Below, piece after piece: positions 1 through 11,054 of a stretch of DNA of 64,000 bases (within the stretch, counting starts at the first letter, position 1; every line of letters starts with the position of its first letter). Made by a program: the position numbers and the translations under genes. Under the pieces are notes generated by a model, which worked only from the letters and a program-made list of their open reading frames with translations, was not told the DNA's origin and did not search any database. Origin of the DNA: Deinococcus sp. QL22 (GTDB lineage Bacteria; Deinococcota; Deinococci; Deinococcales; Deinococcaceae); assembly GCF_023370075.1 (NCBI RefSeq), contig NZ_CP097149.1, forward strand, positions 2,540,001 to 2,604,000. Direction: 5' to 3'.

Positions 1-1
1 G

Positions 2-103
2 CCCGCTGGCCTTCCCGTGTCCGGTCAGGGCCTGATTTTTGAATCTACCGCGCAGGAACCTGCCCTCAAAGACGCTCTACTGAAAGAAGGGGGGCGTGCC
101 TGA
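2..103 (+). CDS. nuoJ: NADH-quinone oxidoreductase subunit J, C-terminal end (partial)
   Basis: An open frame enters from the left edge and stops at the TGA at 101-103. The 33 residues seen end in LLKEGGRA. The identity rests mainly on position: in the conserved nuo order the gene before nuoK is nuoJ, and the TGA overlaps the nuoK ATG (TGATG), as is usual for this pair. The fragment is soluble and holds no diagnostic motif, so the call is inferred from synteny. Confidence 0.7.
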   Translation, partial: PAGLPVSGQGLIFESTAQEPALKDALLKEGGRA

Positions 104-405
104 TGGTTCCCACCACGTATTACATCGCCCTGTCCGGCATCCTGTTCGCACTGGGCATGATCGGCGTGCTGACGCGCCGCACCGCCATCATGGTGTTCCT
201 GAGCGTCGAACTGATGCTGAATGCGTCCAACATCGCGCTCGTCGCCTTTGCCCGCTCGTGGGGCGACCTGACCGGCCAAACCGCCGTGTTCATCGTCATG
301 ACGCTGGCCGCCGCCGAAGTCGCCATCGGCCTCGCCATCATCATCGCCATCTTCCGCAAGCGCGAAACCACCAACGTGGATGATCTCGCGACCCTCAAAG
401 GCTGA
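103..405 (+). CDS. nuoK: NADH-quinone oxidoreductase subunit K
   Basis: Membrane subunit of complex I, homologous to Mrp antiporter subunit C, forming part of the proton path. The product is 100 residues, the normal family length, with three hydrophobic helices. The second contains the conserved membrane glutamate in [10 protein letters not shown] (about residue 32), and a second glutamate lies in [12 protein letters not shown]. The start overlaps the stop of the preceding gene by one base, so the two are translationally coupled. nuoL follows 8 bp later. Family and operon context agree fully. Confidence 0.97.
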   Translation: MVPTTYYIALSGILFALGMIGVLTRRTAIMVFLSVELMLNASNIALVAFARSWGDLTGQTAVFIVMTLAAAEVAIGLAIIIAIFRKRETTNVDDLATLKG

Positions 406-413
406 GTGGCAGT

Positions 414-2345
414 ATGTCCTTGTCTTCGGTGCCCCTCTACCTCCTTCCGCTGTTTCCGCTCCTCGGCTTCGCCCTGCTGATCTGCCTGCCGCGCCTGTTT
501 CCCGGCAAGTCCGGCGGCCTGCTGGGTTCGGCTGCCGTTTTCGCCAGCTTTTTAGTCGCGTTGGTGCGCTTCCTCGGCCAAACCGACACGCCCTCCCACG
601 AAATCCTGTGGACGTGGCTGCCCAATATGGCCCTGAACGCCAACCTCAGCGTCGGCTTTTATCTGGATCAACTGAGCGCCCTGATGGCCCTGATCATCAC
701 GGGCGTCGGTTTCCTGATTCACGTCTATTCCCTCAGCTACATGAGCCACGATCCCAAGTTCACGCGCTTTTTCGCGTTCCTGAATTTCTTCGTGGCGATG
801 ATGCTGATTCTGGTCTTGGCCGACTCCTACCCCCTCATGTTCGTGGGCTGGGAAGGCGTGGGCACGGCGTCCTATCTGCTCATCGGGTTCTGGTACGCCG
901 GACGCCACGCCACCACCACCAATCCCCAACTGGCCGATGAGAGCAACCGCGAGGGCATCAGCAATTCCAACGCCGCCCGCAAAGCCTTCATCATGAACCG
1001 CATCGGCGATCTGGGCTTCATGCTGGGCATGTTCCTGATCTACAAGCTGTACGGCACGCTGTCTATTCCCGAACTGGCCGAACGTGCCGAATCCACGCGG
1101 GTGGCGGTGGCCGGAATAGAACTGGCCTGTCTGTTCCTGTTGGTGGGCGCCATCGGTAAAAGCGGCCAGTTGCCCCTCACCACCTGGCTTCCCGACGCGA
1201 TGGCTGGCCCCACCCCGGTGTCGGCCCTGATTCACGCGGCCACGATGGTCACGGCGGGCGTGTATCTGGTGGCCCGCAGCCACTTCCTGTACGATCTGGC
1301 CCCCAATGCGTCGCTGTGGGTGGCATGGATCGGCGGCCTGACGGCGCTGTATGGTGCGCTCTCGGCCCTCAACCAGCATGACATCAAAAAGATTCTGGCC
1401 TATTCCACCGTGTCGCAACTGGGCTACATGTTCATGGCGGTGGGCCTGCACGCGTATTCGGCGGGCGTCTTCCACCTGCTCACCCACGCTTTCTTCAAAG
1501 CTCTGCTGTTCCTCGCGGCGGGCGCAGTTATTCACGCGCTGCACGATCAGCAAGACGTGCGGCAGATGGGCGGCATGCGGAAGTTCATGCCCTTTACCCA
1601 CATCGTTTCTCTGGCGGGCGTGCTGGCTATTTCGGGCATTCCGATCTGGAGCGGCTTCTTTTCCAAGGATGCGATCTTGGCCTCTGCCTACGAAGCCAAC
1701 CCCATGCTGTACGTGATCGGGCTGGGCGTGGCTCTGCTCACTGCCTTCTACATGGGACGCTGGTATTTCCTGGTGTGGCGCGGAGACTACCGGGGTAATG
1801 TGGCCCACCCGCACGAAGCCGACATGACGATGAAAGTACCTCTGGGCGTGTTGGCTGCACTCGCCACCTTTGGCGGACTGCTTAACATTCCCACCTTCTT
1901 GGGCGGCAACCACGCCTTCGACAACTACATTGGCCGCGCCATTCCGCTGCACGAACACGAGATCCCGGTCAGTACCGAGTGGCTGCTGACTGCTCTGGCC
2001 GTCGCTGCAGGCATCATCGGGCTGCTGTGGGCCGCCGCCGAACACCGCCGCCGCAGCCTGGCCGATGGGCCACTGGGCGCACTGAGTACCAACGCGCTGT
2101 ATCTGGACGCCCTCTACGACAACACTGTCAGCGCTCCCAGCCGCGCCCTCGCCGGAGCCTTCGACAGCCTTGACCGGGGCACCGATGGTTTGGTGAACGG
2201 CATTGCCCGCAACGCTGGAGCGCCGGGAGTCCTGTTTACCCGCTGGCAAAGCGGCTTCGTGCGGGCCTACGCGGTGTCCATGCTGTTGGGCACGGCGCTG
2301 ATGCTGGGCTACTGGGCACTGAAGACGATTGGAAGTGGGGCGTGA
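414..2345 (+). CDS. nuoL: NADH-quinone oxidoreductase subunit L
   Basis: Largest antiporter-like membrane subunit of complex I. The 643 residues match the family length and give about 16 hydrophobic helices. The conserved core includes the helix with VGWEGVGTASYLLIGFW, the lysine region GAIGKSGQLPLTTWLPDAM and the HAATMVTAGVYL motif, followed by the long C-terminal region expected for the lateral helix. It lies 8 bp after nuoK. A gap of about 154 bp separates it from nuoM and holds no gene that I can support. Confidence 0.97.
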   Translation: MSLSSVPLYLLPLFPLLGFALLICLPRLFPGKSGGLLGSAAVFASFLVALVRFLGQTDTPSHEILWTWLPNMALNANLSVGFYLDQLSALMALIITGVGFLIHVYSLSYMSHDPKFTRFFAFLNFFVAMMLILVLADSYPLMFVGWEGVGTASYLLIGFWYAGRHATTTNPQLADESNREGISNSNAARKAFIMNRIGDLGFMLGMFLIYKLYGTLSIPELAERAESTRVAVAGIELACLFLLVGAIGKSGQLPLTTWLPDAMAGPTPVSALIHAATMVTAGVYLVARSHFLYDLAPNASLWVAWIGGLTALYGALSALNQHDIKKILAYSTVSQLGYMFMAVGLHAYSAGVFHLLTHAFFKALLFLAAGAVIHALHDQQDVRQMGGMRKFMPFTHIVSLAGVLAISGIPIWSGFFSKDAILASAYEANPMLYVIGLGVALLTAFYMGRWYFLVWRGDYRGNVAHPHEADMTMKVPLGVLAALATFGGLLNIPTFLGGNHAFDNYIGRAIPLHEHEIPVSTEWLLTALAVAAGIIGLLWAAAEHRRRSLADGPLGALSTNALYLDALYDNTVSAPSRALAGAFDSLDRGTDGLVNGIARNAGAPGVLFTRWQSGFVRAYAVSMLLGTALMLGYWALKTIGSGA

Positions 2346-2499
2346 GTGGAATTCTAGGAAGGTCAAGAGCTGTGGGCTGTCGTTTTCGCCTCATGGCGAT
2401 CCAGACCGGTGAACTCCTCAATCGCCACGATCTTTCCCTACATTCCAACGCCCTCCCCACATCTCACGTGCCACATCCCACAACCCTTAGAGGCCCCCA

Positions 2500-3924
2500 A
2501 TGATCCACTTCATGATTTTCCTGCCGCTGCTGGGGTCGCTGCTGCTGCTGATTACCCCCGTGCGTTGGCGTGAGGAGGTGGCCGGATTCTTCGCCGCCGC
2601 CACGCTGGGCCTCGGCATCGGCATCTGGCGGGCGGGCGGCGCAGACCTGTTCAGCATCAACTGGGTGCCGTCGCTGGGCATCACCTACTCGGTCGCGCTG
2701 GACGGTGTGAGCCTCACACTGGCACTGGTCACGGCTTTCATGACCCTGATTGCCATTCTGTACGCCTCGCGGCGGGTGGCGAATCCTGGCACGATGCTGG
2801 CCTTGATTCTGGCTATGGAAACGGGTCTGATCGGCATTTTCGCCGCTCGCGACCTGATCCTCTTTTATGTGTTCTTCGAGGATGCCCTGCTGCCCGCCCT
2901 GCTGATGCTGGCGATCTACGGCAAATCGCACCGGATGCGGGCGCTGGTCAAATTCGCGGCCTACACGCTGTTTGGCAGCCTGCTGATGCTGGTTTCTATT
3001 ATTGGCATCAAGTCGCTGGGGGGGAGCCCCACCTTTGCGCTGGTGGATCTGGCGGCCAACACGGTCACTGGCCCGGCCCAGACGTGGCTGTATCTGGGGT
3101 TCCTCGCGGCGATGGCGGTCAAGCTTCCGCTCTGGCCGCTGCACGCCTGGCTCCCCGATTTCCACGAGCAGAACCACGACAGCGGCATTCCCGATCTGAT
3201 GGGCACGCTATACAAGGTGGGCGGTTACGGCATCTTCCGCTTCGGCATAGAACTGTTCCCCGATGCCTCCGAGCAACTGCGCCCCATCCTGATGGGACTG
3301 GCCGCATTCACGGCCCTGTACGCCGCGTGGATCGCCTTCCGGCAAACCAACTGGAAACGCCTGTTGGCCTACGCGGGTCTGTCTCACATGGGGTTCGTGG
3401 CGCTGGGCGTGTTCAGTCTCAACGAAACTGCCGTGATTGGGGCAATGTATCTGCTGGCCTTCCAGAACGTGTATACCGGGGCGCTGTTCCTGGCCGTCGG
3501 GATGCTTCAGGAGCGCATCGGCAGCCTCGATACCCGCGTGGGCGGCGTGATGAATCAGGCGGGTGCGCTGGGCGGCCTCACGATGGCGCTGTGGTTCGCC
3601 TCTATCGCCGTGCCCGGTTTTGCCGGATTCGTCGGAGAATTCAGCATCCTGTTGGGCGCGTATCAGGTGCAGCCGTGGATTACTTTCGTGGCAGGCCTGA
3701 CCACCATTGCCGCCGCTGTGTACGCCCTGAGTGCCTTCCAGACCACCTTCTGGCAGGGCCGCCCGCTGGGTGGAATCAAAGTGGCCGACCTGCACGGCAC
3801 CGAATGGCTGGTGCTGGGGCTGCCGCTGGCTGTGGCCCTCTTCTTCGGGGTGTATTCGGCCCCGGCCATCAACCTGATCCAACCAGCGGTCAAAACCGTT
3901 CTTGCTGCGCTGGGAGCCAATTAA
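2500..3924 (+). CDS. nuoM: NADH-quinone oxidoreductase subunit M
   Basis: Second antiporter-like proton-pumping subunit of complex I, 474 residues. Diagnostic parts are the glutamate-bearing helix LILFYVFFEDALLPALL, the segment KLPLWPLHAWLPDFHEQ and a C-terminal FAGFVGEFSILLGAYQ region. About 14 helices are expected. The stop codon TAA is directly followed by the nuoN ATG with no spacer, so nuoN is probably translated by re-initiation. The gap before it may carry its own ribosome entry site, but no strong Shine-Dalgarno is visible. Confidence 0.97.
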   Translation: MIHFMIFLPLLGSLLLLITPVRWREEVAGFFAAATLGLGIGIWRAGGADLFSINWVPSLGITYSVALDGVSLTLALVTAFMTLIAILYASRRVANPGTMLALILAMETGLIGIFAARDLILFYVFFEDALLPALLMLAIYGKSHRMRALVKFAAYTLFGSLLMLVSIIGIKSLGGSPTFALVDLAANTVTGPAQTWLYLGFLAAMAVKLPLWPLHAWLPDFHEQNHDSGIPDLMGTLYKVGGYGIFRFGIELFPDASEQLRPILMGLAAFTALYAAWIAFRQTNWKRLLAYAGLSHMGFVALGVFSLNETAVIGAMYLLAFQNVYTGALFLAVGMLQERIGSLDTRVGGVMNQAGALGGLTMALWFASIAVPGFAGFVGEFSILLGAYQVQPWITFVAGLTTIAAAVYALSAFQTTFWQGRPLGGIKVADLHGTEWLVLGLPLAVALFFGVYSAPAINLIQPAVKTVLAALGAN

Positions 3925-5385
3925 ATGCCTGAATCCGCACTGCAAATTCCTGATGTGAAACTGGCGGCCATGCTGCCCATCCTGATTGTGCTGGCCGGAG
4001 CCATTGCCAGCACGGTTCTGGGCTTCAACCTCCCGCGCCGCGCCCTGACCATCATCAATCTGGTCATGTTGGTCTTGTCGGGCGTCAGCATGGTCACGCT
4101 CTGGGACAGCGGCGCAACTGCCTTCGGCGGCGGCCTGCAAGCCGACAACGCCGCCATTTTGCTGGGCCTCACCATTCTTGTAGGCAGCATCATGACGCTA
4201 CTGGTCAGCCTCGATACGGCCTACCGCGCCCGCGTGTCGTTTCCCGAATTCGACGCCATGCTGATGTACGCCATCACAGGCACGCTGCTCATTGCCTTTT
4301 CCGGCGACCTGATCGTGATGCTGATCGGGCTGGAAATCATGAGTCTCAGCGGGTATGTGCTGGCAACACTGCAAGCCTCGCGCCGCGCCGAAGAATCGGG
4401 CCTGAAGTATTTCCTGCTGGGCGCGGTGGGCAGCGCTATCCTCATTTACGGCATCGCCTTCGTGTACGGCGCAACCGGCAGCCTCAGTTACGCCGGAATT
4501 GCTGCCAAAGCCAGCGGCCTCACGCCTGCCAACGTGGGTATTCTGGTCGGCGGCGCACTCCTGATGTTGGCGGGGTTTGCCTTCAAAGTCGCGCTGGCTC
4601 CCTTTCACCAGTGGACGCCGGATGTGTACGGCGGAGCGCCCACCAGCGTCAGTCTGTTCCTGAGTACGGTGGTGAAGGTCGCCGCCTTTGCCGGAATGCT
4701 GCGCGTGTTTGGCGGCGCACTGGCCGACGCGCCCGGTTGGGCCTCGGTACTGCAAATCCTCACGGCGGCTACTCTGATCATCGGCAATACGGCGGCCCTG
4801 TTGCAGCGCAACTTTAAGCGGATGCTGGCCTATTCGGCGGTGGCCCATACGGGATTCCTCGCCATGTGCCTGCTGGGTACCCCCCAAGCAGGCGGCGCGG
4901 CACTGGGCTACTACCTGCTCGTGTACACCCTGATGACGGCAGCAGCCTTGGCCGTAGTCGCTGCCCTCCAGCGCGATGAAACGGGCATGGAAATTGATGA
5001 TCTGCGCGGCCTGTATTACCGCCATCCGGCCTACGCGGTGGCGCTGGCCGTGTGCCTCGCGTCGCTGGCGGGTCTGCCCCCCTTCGCCGGATTTTTCGGT
5101 AAGTATCTGGCGTTTCAGGCGGCCTTCCAGAATGGGTACGTGTGGATCAGCGTGCTGGCCGCCCTCACCAGCGTGGCCGCGCTCATCTACTATCTGCGCC
5201 CCGCCATGCTGATGTTCATGCCCGACCGCACGCCTGCCCGCGAATACCCGAACGGCCAGCGCACGCCCACCAATTTTGCCGTCGTATTGGGAGTATTGGG
5301 CGTCACGGTGCTGGGCGTCTTGCCCAATATCTGGTATGGTTGGGTACAGAATCCGGCGATCTGGCTGTTCCTGGCAGGAAGGTAA
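3925..5385 (+). CDS. nuoN: NADH-quinone oxidoreductase subunit N
   Basis: Third antiporter-like subunit of complex I, 486 residues with about 14 membrane helices. Recognisable segments are MLIGLEIMSLSGYVLATL with the conserved glutamate, KYFLLGAVGSAILIYG, and the lysine-containing KVALAPFHQWTPDVYGGAP. It is the last gene of the nuo operon. A GC-rich hairpin and then a terminator hairpin lie in the 165 bp after its stop, before the convergent GGDEF gene. Confidence 0.97.
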   Translation: MPESALQIPDVKLAAMLPILIVLAGAIASTVLGFNLPRRALTIINLVMLVLSGVSMVTLWDSGATAFGGGLQADNAAILLGLTILVGSIMTLLVSLDTAYRARVSFPEFDAMLMYAITGTLLIAFSGDLIVMLIGLEIMSLSGYVLATLQASRRAEESGLKYFLLGAVGSAILIYGIAFVYGATGSLSYAGIAAKASGLTPANVGILVGGALLMLAGFAFKVALAPFHQWTPDVYGGAPTSVSLFLSTVVKVAAFAGMLRVFGGALADAPGWASVLQILTAATLIIGNTAALLQRNFKRMLAYSAVAHTGFLAMCLLGTPQAGGAALGYYLLVYTLMTAAALAVVAALQRDETGMEIDDLRGLYYRHPAYAVALAVCLASLAGLPPFAGFFGKYLAFQAAFQNGYVWISVLAALTSVAALIYYLRPAMLMFMPDRTPAREYPNGQRTPTNFAVVLGVLGVTVLGVLPNIWYGWVQNPAIWLFLAGR

Positions 5386-5391
5386 GGGAGG

Positions 5392-5424
5392 GTGGGGGGT
5401 AGATCGTTCGTGGTCGCCCCCCAC
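5392..5424. repeat. GC-rich inverted repeat after nuoN
   Basis: GTGGGGGG at 5392-5399 is the reverse complement of CCCCCCAC at 5417-5424, with a 17-nt loop. The loop contains TAGATCGTTCGTGG, which resembles text found after the stop codons of tctA (37155-37164) and of the sugar-binding protein gene (about 56205-56216). No run of T follows, so this is probably an intergenic repeat rather than a terminator. Confidence 0.5.
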
Positions 5425-5483
5425 TTCTGCGGACTGTATTCACAACCAAGCTGCTGAGTAAACCAAAGTAAGTACAACAAAGA

Positions 5484-5506
5484 AGGCCGTCCAACTTGGG
5501 CGGCCT
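5484..5506. terminator. Terminator between nuoN and the convergent GGDEF gene
   Basis: A 9-bp stem (AGGCCGTCC with GGGCGGCCT, one wobble pair) closes a 5-nt loop. It is followed on the plus strand by CACTGCTTTATCGTTTTT and on the minus strand by a T-rich stretch. This fits a bidirectional terminator for two convergent transcription units. Confidence 0.75.
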
Positions 5507-5550
5507 CACTGCTTTATCGTTTTTCTCTGCGATCTTCCTTCCCGCCGTCC

Positions 5551-7047
5551 CTACTCCCTCTGCTCCCGCTGGTACTTCATGCGGTAGCGGCTGCGGCTGG
5601 CAGCTTCGATCAGTTCTACGGGTGTGCGGATATCGGGGGTGGTGGTGGCCGCGCCCACGCTGGCCCGCAGCGGGATGTCCCGGAAGGAAATGGCGTCGAG
5701 GGTGCGCTGCACTCGTTCGGTGATCACGGCCAAGTCTAGATCGTCGGTATTGTCGAGCAGCACGGCGAACTCGTCTGCGCCCCAACGGAAGATCACGTCA
5801 CCTCGGCGCTTGTGGGTCTGAATCCGGGCCGCGAGGTCACGCAGCAGTTCGTCTCCAGCGCTGCGGCCATACGTATCGTTGACCTTCCGGAAGCCACTCA
5901 GATCGACCAGCAGCAGCCCCAGCGGGCGTTCGGCGCGGGCGGCCCAACGGTGTTCCACGGCGCGGGTAAAGGCCAATCGGTTGCCCAATCCGGTCAGCGG
6001 GTCGAGCGTGCCGATATTTCGTAAATTCCACCAGCGTTCCAATGCCACCAACGCCGTGCCCAGAATGGCTGCCAGCGAAATCGTGACGCCCGGTAAGAGG
6101 ATATTGGCGAGCCACAGTGGGACGGCCAGAGACAGCGCCAGCAGCGCAATCCCGAAGCCCCACAGCCCCCGCGCCAGCACCGCAGCACTGGCCGCCAGCA
6201 CGCACAGCAAGACGGTGAGCCACAGTGGAATCTGCTGAAACGGCGGACTGAGAAGGCTGGACACGGCCCGTGCCTGAAGCAGTGCGCCGGACACCACTTC
6301 GCCCGTCACGTCGCGCAGGGTTTGACCGCCCAGACCGCCGTTGCCTAGCCCAGTCGCCGTCAGGCCAATCAGCACCACCCGGCCCTGAAGATCGCTGTAG
6401 CGCACATTGCCGTTGACCACATCTCGGAAAGACAGGACGGGCAGACGTTCCAGATCGGGCCGGGTATAGCGCAGCACACGCGGTGTAGTGTTCAGCGGCA
6501 CGTCGCGGCCCGCGATCACGGCCACCTGCCGGGCCAAGCTCGGAACGAGTTTGCTTTGGGCAGAGGCCATGTCGTTTTCACGGTATGCCGCCTGAAAAGA
6601 ACGCACCAAGCCGTCGGAGGCGATGTTCAGGGCACTGACTCCGGTGGGGGAGCGCCAATCGGGGTGGGCGGCGGTGGTGTCCTCGCCGGGGGCGGTTGCC
6701 AGCACCACGTTGGGGCGGCTAAAGGCGTCGGCCAGACGTTGGTCGTTCTGCGCCGGATCGCTGAGGATCACGTCTATGCCGATGGCCCGCGCCCCCGCCT
6801 CATCCAGCGTGTTCAGTGCTTGGCCGTACAGCTCGCGGGGCCAACTGTCCAGCCGTCCGTAATCGCGCAGGCTGGCGTCATCGATGCCGATCACCACGAC
6901 GCGTTGGTCGGCAGGACTGGGTAAAGCGCGGTTCAGGGCGTCGTGCAGCCGCACATTGTCGGGCACCAGCAGGGCCAGGGCCGCTGCCAAGACCGCCGCC
7001 GCCGGCACGGTATAGCGGGCCAGCGAGCGTTCAGGGGAGAGCAGCAT
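5551..7047 (-). CDS. CHASE2 sensor with membrane helices and GGDEF domain (putative diguanylate cyclase)
   Basis: Predicted inner-membrane c-di-GMP signalling protein of 498 residues. In order: a signal-anchor helix (about 9-29); an extracytoplasmic CHASE2 domain (about 35-260, with VVVIGIDDASLRDYGR and WPRELYGQAL); three membrane helices (about 270-340); and a C-terminal GGDEF domain starting near DPLTGLGNR. The signature reads GADEF (about 423-427) instead of GGDEF, and an I-site RxxD (RRGD) sits five residues before it. I chose the ATG at 7047, not the longer frame, because it gives the signal anchor near the N terminus. It overlaps the FecR gene by 17 bp, so both are probably one operon. 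Whether GADEF is catalytically active is uncertain. Confidence 0.88.
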   Translation of the reverse strand: MLLSPERSLARYTVPAAAVLAAALALLVPDNVRLHDALNRALPSPADQRVVVIGIDDASLRDYGRLDSWPRELYGQALNTLDEAGARAIGIDVILSDPAQNDQRLADAFSRPNVVLATAPGEDTTAAHPDWRSPTGVSALNIASDGLVRSFQAAYRENDMASAQSKLVPSLARQVAVIAGRDVPLNTTPRVLRYTRPDLERLPVLSFRDVVNGNVRYSDLQGRVVLIGLTATGLGNGGLGGQTLRDVTGEVVSGALLQARAVSSLLSPPFQQIPLWLTVLLCVLAASAAVLARGLWGFGIALLALSLAVPLWLANILLPGVTISLAAILGTALVALERWWNLRNIGTLDPLTGLGNRLAFTRAVEHRWAARAERPLGLLLVDLSGFRKVNDTYGRSAGDELLRDLAARIQTHKRRGDVIFRWGADEFAVLLDNTDDLDLAVITERVQRTLDAISFRDIPLRASVGAATTTPDIRTPVELIEAASRSRYRMKYQREQRE

Positions 7048-8647
7048 AACTCTCGTTTCCGGCCCCGTCCTGCACGCTGACCCGGATGGGAACGGCAGAT
7101 GTAGGTGCGGGCAGCAGCACACTAAAGTTGCCCTGCACGCGCCAGGTGTAGCTGAGGTCGCCCAAAGTGACGGTCAGAAGGGGCTGAGTCGTACCCGCGT
7201 CGGCCACCTGTCCGGTCAGGGTCAGAATGCGGCCCTCGACGCTGGCTCTGAGGTTGCTGACGACAGGCGCGGTGCGGTCGAGGCGAATCTGGCGCGTTTG
7301 CGTGACTGTCTGTCCAAAGCGGGTGGCTGTCACCTGCACGGCGTACTCTCCTTCTGGCAGCGTGTCTTGCAAGCGTTCTAACCGGAACAGCCCTTCTGTC
7401 CCCTCCGCGGCACTGAGGTTGACGGTGCGTCCGGCAATGGTGGCGGTCACGGTGGCGCCCTGCAGGCTGCGGGCAGACAGGGCCAACTCCCGCAGGCTGC
7501 TGGGCGTCGGGTCGAGCTTAAAGACCAGAGGCCGCGCCCGTTCCGCGTCACGCGCAATATTAAAGGCGTCGAGGGCGTCAGGCGTCAGGGGCTGAAGTTG
7601 GCCGCCTTGCTGCCGCTGCTCGCCTTCCGACACGGTGACATCCTCATCGCTGGCCAGAGCTACCTGCCCCTCGAACACTTTTACGAGGCCGTTGGCATCG
7701 ACCCGGAAGACGGTTCCGCGTACCGCCGTACTGACCACAGGCGTGGTGATCTTGTAGCCGCCCTGCCCCTTTTGCACCACGTTGCAGGCACTGCCGCGCA
7801 GAAGTTGTAGGGTCACTTCCCGGCCCTGCGCGGTCTTGTCTATGGCGATCACGCTCAGTTCGCTCTGCTCGGTCAGGCGCAGGTAGCCGCCGCCTGTAAA
7901 GCCCACTTCGGCCCAGGTATTGGTGTCGGTGGTCAGGCGCTCGCCTGCGGCCAAATCGTCGCCCACAGCGGCATTCACAGACGCAGCCCCACCCCGGAAC
8001 AACTTCACACCGCCGCGAGTGGCCTCGATGGTGGCGGTTCCGGCTCCCCTGAACTGGGCCGCATACCAGGGATCGGTTTCACGGAAGTCGCTGATTTGCC
8101 CGGTCTTGAGGGCAATCTGCTGACCTGCCCGCACAGTGGTAATACGTGCGCCTATCGCCAGACGGCTGGAACCACTGATGACGGCCACCCGCAGCGTGGA
8201 ACCGCCGGGAGCGAGGTCAACCCGCACTTGCCCGGTTCCGTCTATAAACAGGTGGTTGCCCTGAACATGCACCTCTACTGGGCCCCGCAGCAGGAACTGG
8301 CCTTCCAGCAAATCGGCCTCTTGCAGGTAGGTTCTGAGCCTGGAGGCGCTGCCGACCACGACCTGACCTGTCCCACTTTGAAGGACGGCGCGGCCTGTGC
8401 CTGTGCGGAGGCCCAGCGCAACACTGGATATTCCGGCCTGCGTGCGCCAGACATTGCCCGCTTCCTGAATTTCTACTCGGCTCGCTGCCTCGCGCACAGT
8501 GAGGAACGCCGCCTGTGCACTGGCCTGACCGAGGCCCAAAGCGCCCACCCATAGGCTCATTCCCAAAAGTCCAGCCGACAGACCGCTCTTCAGGGGAGCC
8601 TGGACTTGAAGAATTTGGGGAGTAGAAACCTGAGCAGACAACTTCAC
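7031..8647 (-). CDS. Exported FecR-domain protein
   Basis: 538-residue exported protein of unknown ligand. A signal peptide ends near SAQAAF (about residue 47). A first FecR-like beta region follows, then a clear FecR/DUF-type domain (about 225-345) containing AEVGFTGGGYLRLTEQSEL and ITTPVVSTAVRGTVFRVD. Ig-like strands close the protein. It is the upstream partner of a CHASE2-GGDEF protein; FecR and CHASE2 proteins are often adjacent in bacteria, which suggests the FecR protein feeds a surface or polysaccharide signal to the cyclase. The GTG start at 8647 is preceded at 6 nt by TAGACT, so the mRNA is probably leaderless. Confidence 0.82.
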   Translation of the reverse strand: MKLSAQVSTPQILQVQAPLKSGLSAGLLGMSLWVGALGLGQASAQAAFLTVREAASRVEIQEAGNVWRTQAGISSVALGLRTGTGRAVLQSGTGQVVVGSASRLRTYLQEADLLEGQFLLRGPVEVHVQGNHLFIDGTGQVRVDLAPGGSTLRVAVISGSSRLAIGARITTVRAGQQIALKTGQISDFRETDPWYAAQFRGAGTATIEATRGGVKLFRGGAASVNAAVGDDLAAGERLTTDTNTWAEVGFTGGGYLRLTEQSELSVIAIDKTAQGREVTLQLLRGSACNVVQKGQGGYKITTPVVSTAVRGTVFRVDANGLVKVFEGQVALASDEDVTVSEGEQRQQGGQLQPLTPDALDAFNIARDAERARPLVFKLDPTPSSLRELALSARSLQGATVTATIAGRTVNLSAAEGTEGLFRLERLQDTLPEGEYAVQVTATRFGQTVTQTRQIRLDRTAPVVSNLRASVEGRILTLTGQVADAGTTQPLLTVTLGDLSYTWRVQGNFSVLLPAPTSAVPIRVSVQDGAGNESYAALP

Positions 8648-8653
8648 ACTTCT

Positions 8654-8659
8654 AGTCTA
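8654..8659 (-). promoter_or_regulatory. Leaderless -10 box of the FecR gene
   Basis: TAGACT on the minus strand ends 6 nt before the GTG start. This matches the Deinococcus leaderless TANNNT arrangement. No convincing -35 box is visible. Confidence 0.65.
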
Positions 8660-8752
8660 AGCGAAGAATCTGACAAATATACATCTGACTGCCAGAAATT
8701 TGACACCAAGATATATGGGAGCGTGCCGGGAGAGAAGCCGAGTGCTGGGCGG

Positions 8753-8758
8753 TATAGT
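8753..8758 (+). promoter_or_regulatory. Leaderless -10 box of the ABC-F gene
   Basis: TATAGT lies 7 nt before the GTG at 8766. The spacing puts the transcription start at or next to the start codon and decides against the earlier in-frame ATG at 8700. Confidence 0.7.
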
Positions 8759-8765
8759 ACAGGGC

Positions 8766-10652
<1,887 letters not shown>

Positions 10653-10664
10653 GCTCTACGCCCT

Positions 10665-10952
10665 TTAAACCACTATCCGCTTAAAGTTCCCTTCTTCGTC
10701 CACCGCCGACAATTGCCCATACGCCAACTCGCGGGCCACCACCTCGGCCATGTCGCGGCCCAGATCGGCGGCGTTGCGCTGCTCCGTTTCCAGTGGCTCG
10801 GCCACTACGTCAAACCCGCGCAGGGCGTCCTGATCCTGGTGGCGCACCTCGATTTGCAATTTGCCGTCCATCACATGCGTCACGCTCAGGCCTTCGCGGG
10901 GGTCGGGAGTGTAGGCAGTTTCAAATGCGCTCACAACGTCTTGGAGATTCAT
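10665..10952 (-). CDS. Hypothetical small acidic protein
   Basis: 95 residues, no signal peptide or membrane segment, acidic, with predicted helices (VSAFETAYTPDPREGL and RNAADLGRDMAEVVARELA). I do not recognise the family. It converges on the ABC-F gene with only 12 bp between the stops and is divergent from the exported protein at 11055. A CAGACT element 6 nt before its ATG may be a leaderless -10. Codon use looks like that of its neighbours, so I take it as a real gene. Confidence 0.65.
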   Translation of the reverse strand: MNLQDVVSAFETAYTPDPREGLSVTHVMDGKLQIEVRHQDQDALRGFDVVAEPLETEQRNAADLGRDMAEVVARELAYGQLSAVDEEGNFKRIVV

Positions 10953-11043
10953 GGGCGCAGTCTGGCGCAGGGGCAGGGTGGGCGGCCTTTAGGGACTCTT
11001 GAAATGGATTGGGAGCATCAGCGGGGCGTCAGTGACCGACTGT

Positions 11044-11049
11044 TAAGCT
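11044..11049 (+). promoter_or_regulatory. Possible leaderless -10 box of the gene at 11055
   Basis: TAAGCT ends 5 nt before the ATG at 11055. The placement supports the short frame with a signal peptide over the longer open frame that extends upstream to about 10713 across the divergent gene. Confidence 0.5.
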
Positions 11050-11054
11050 ACGGT

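Noticed and set aside
552..2366. Long minus-strand open frame antisense to nuoL
   Set aside because: GC-rich shadow frame; it is Gln/His/Arg-rich without domain signal, while nuoL on the plus strand is certain.
10713..11054. N-terminal extension of the exported protein at 11055
   Set aside because: The extension covers the divergent 95-residue gene and lacks sense; the signal peptide begins at 11055.
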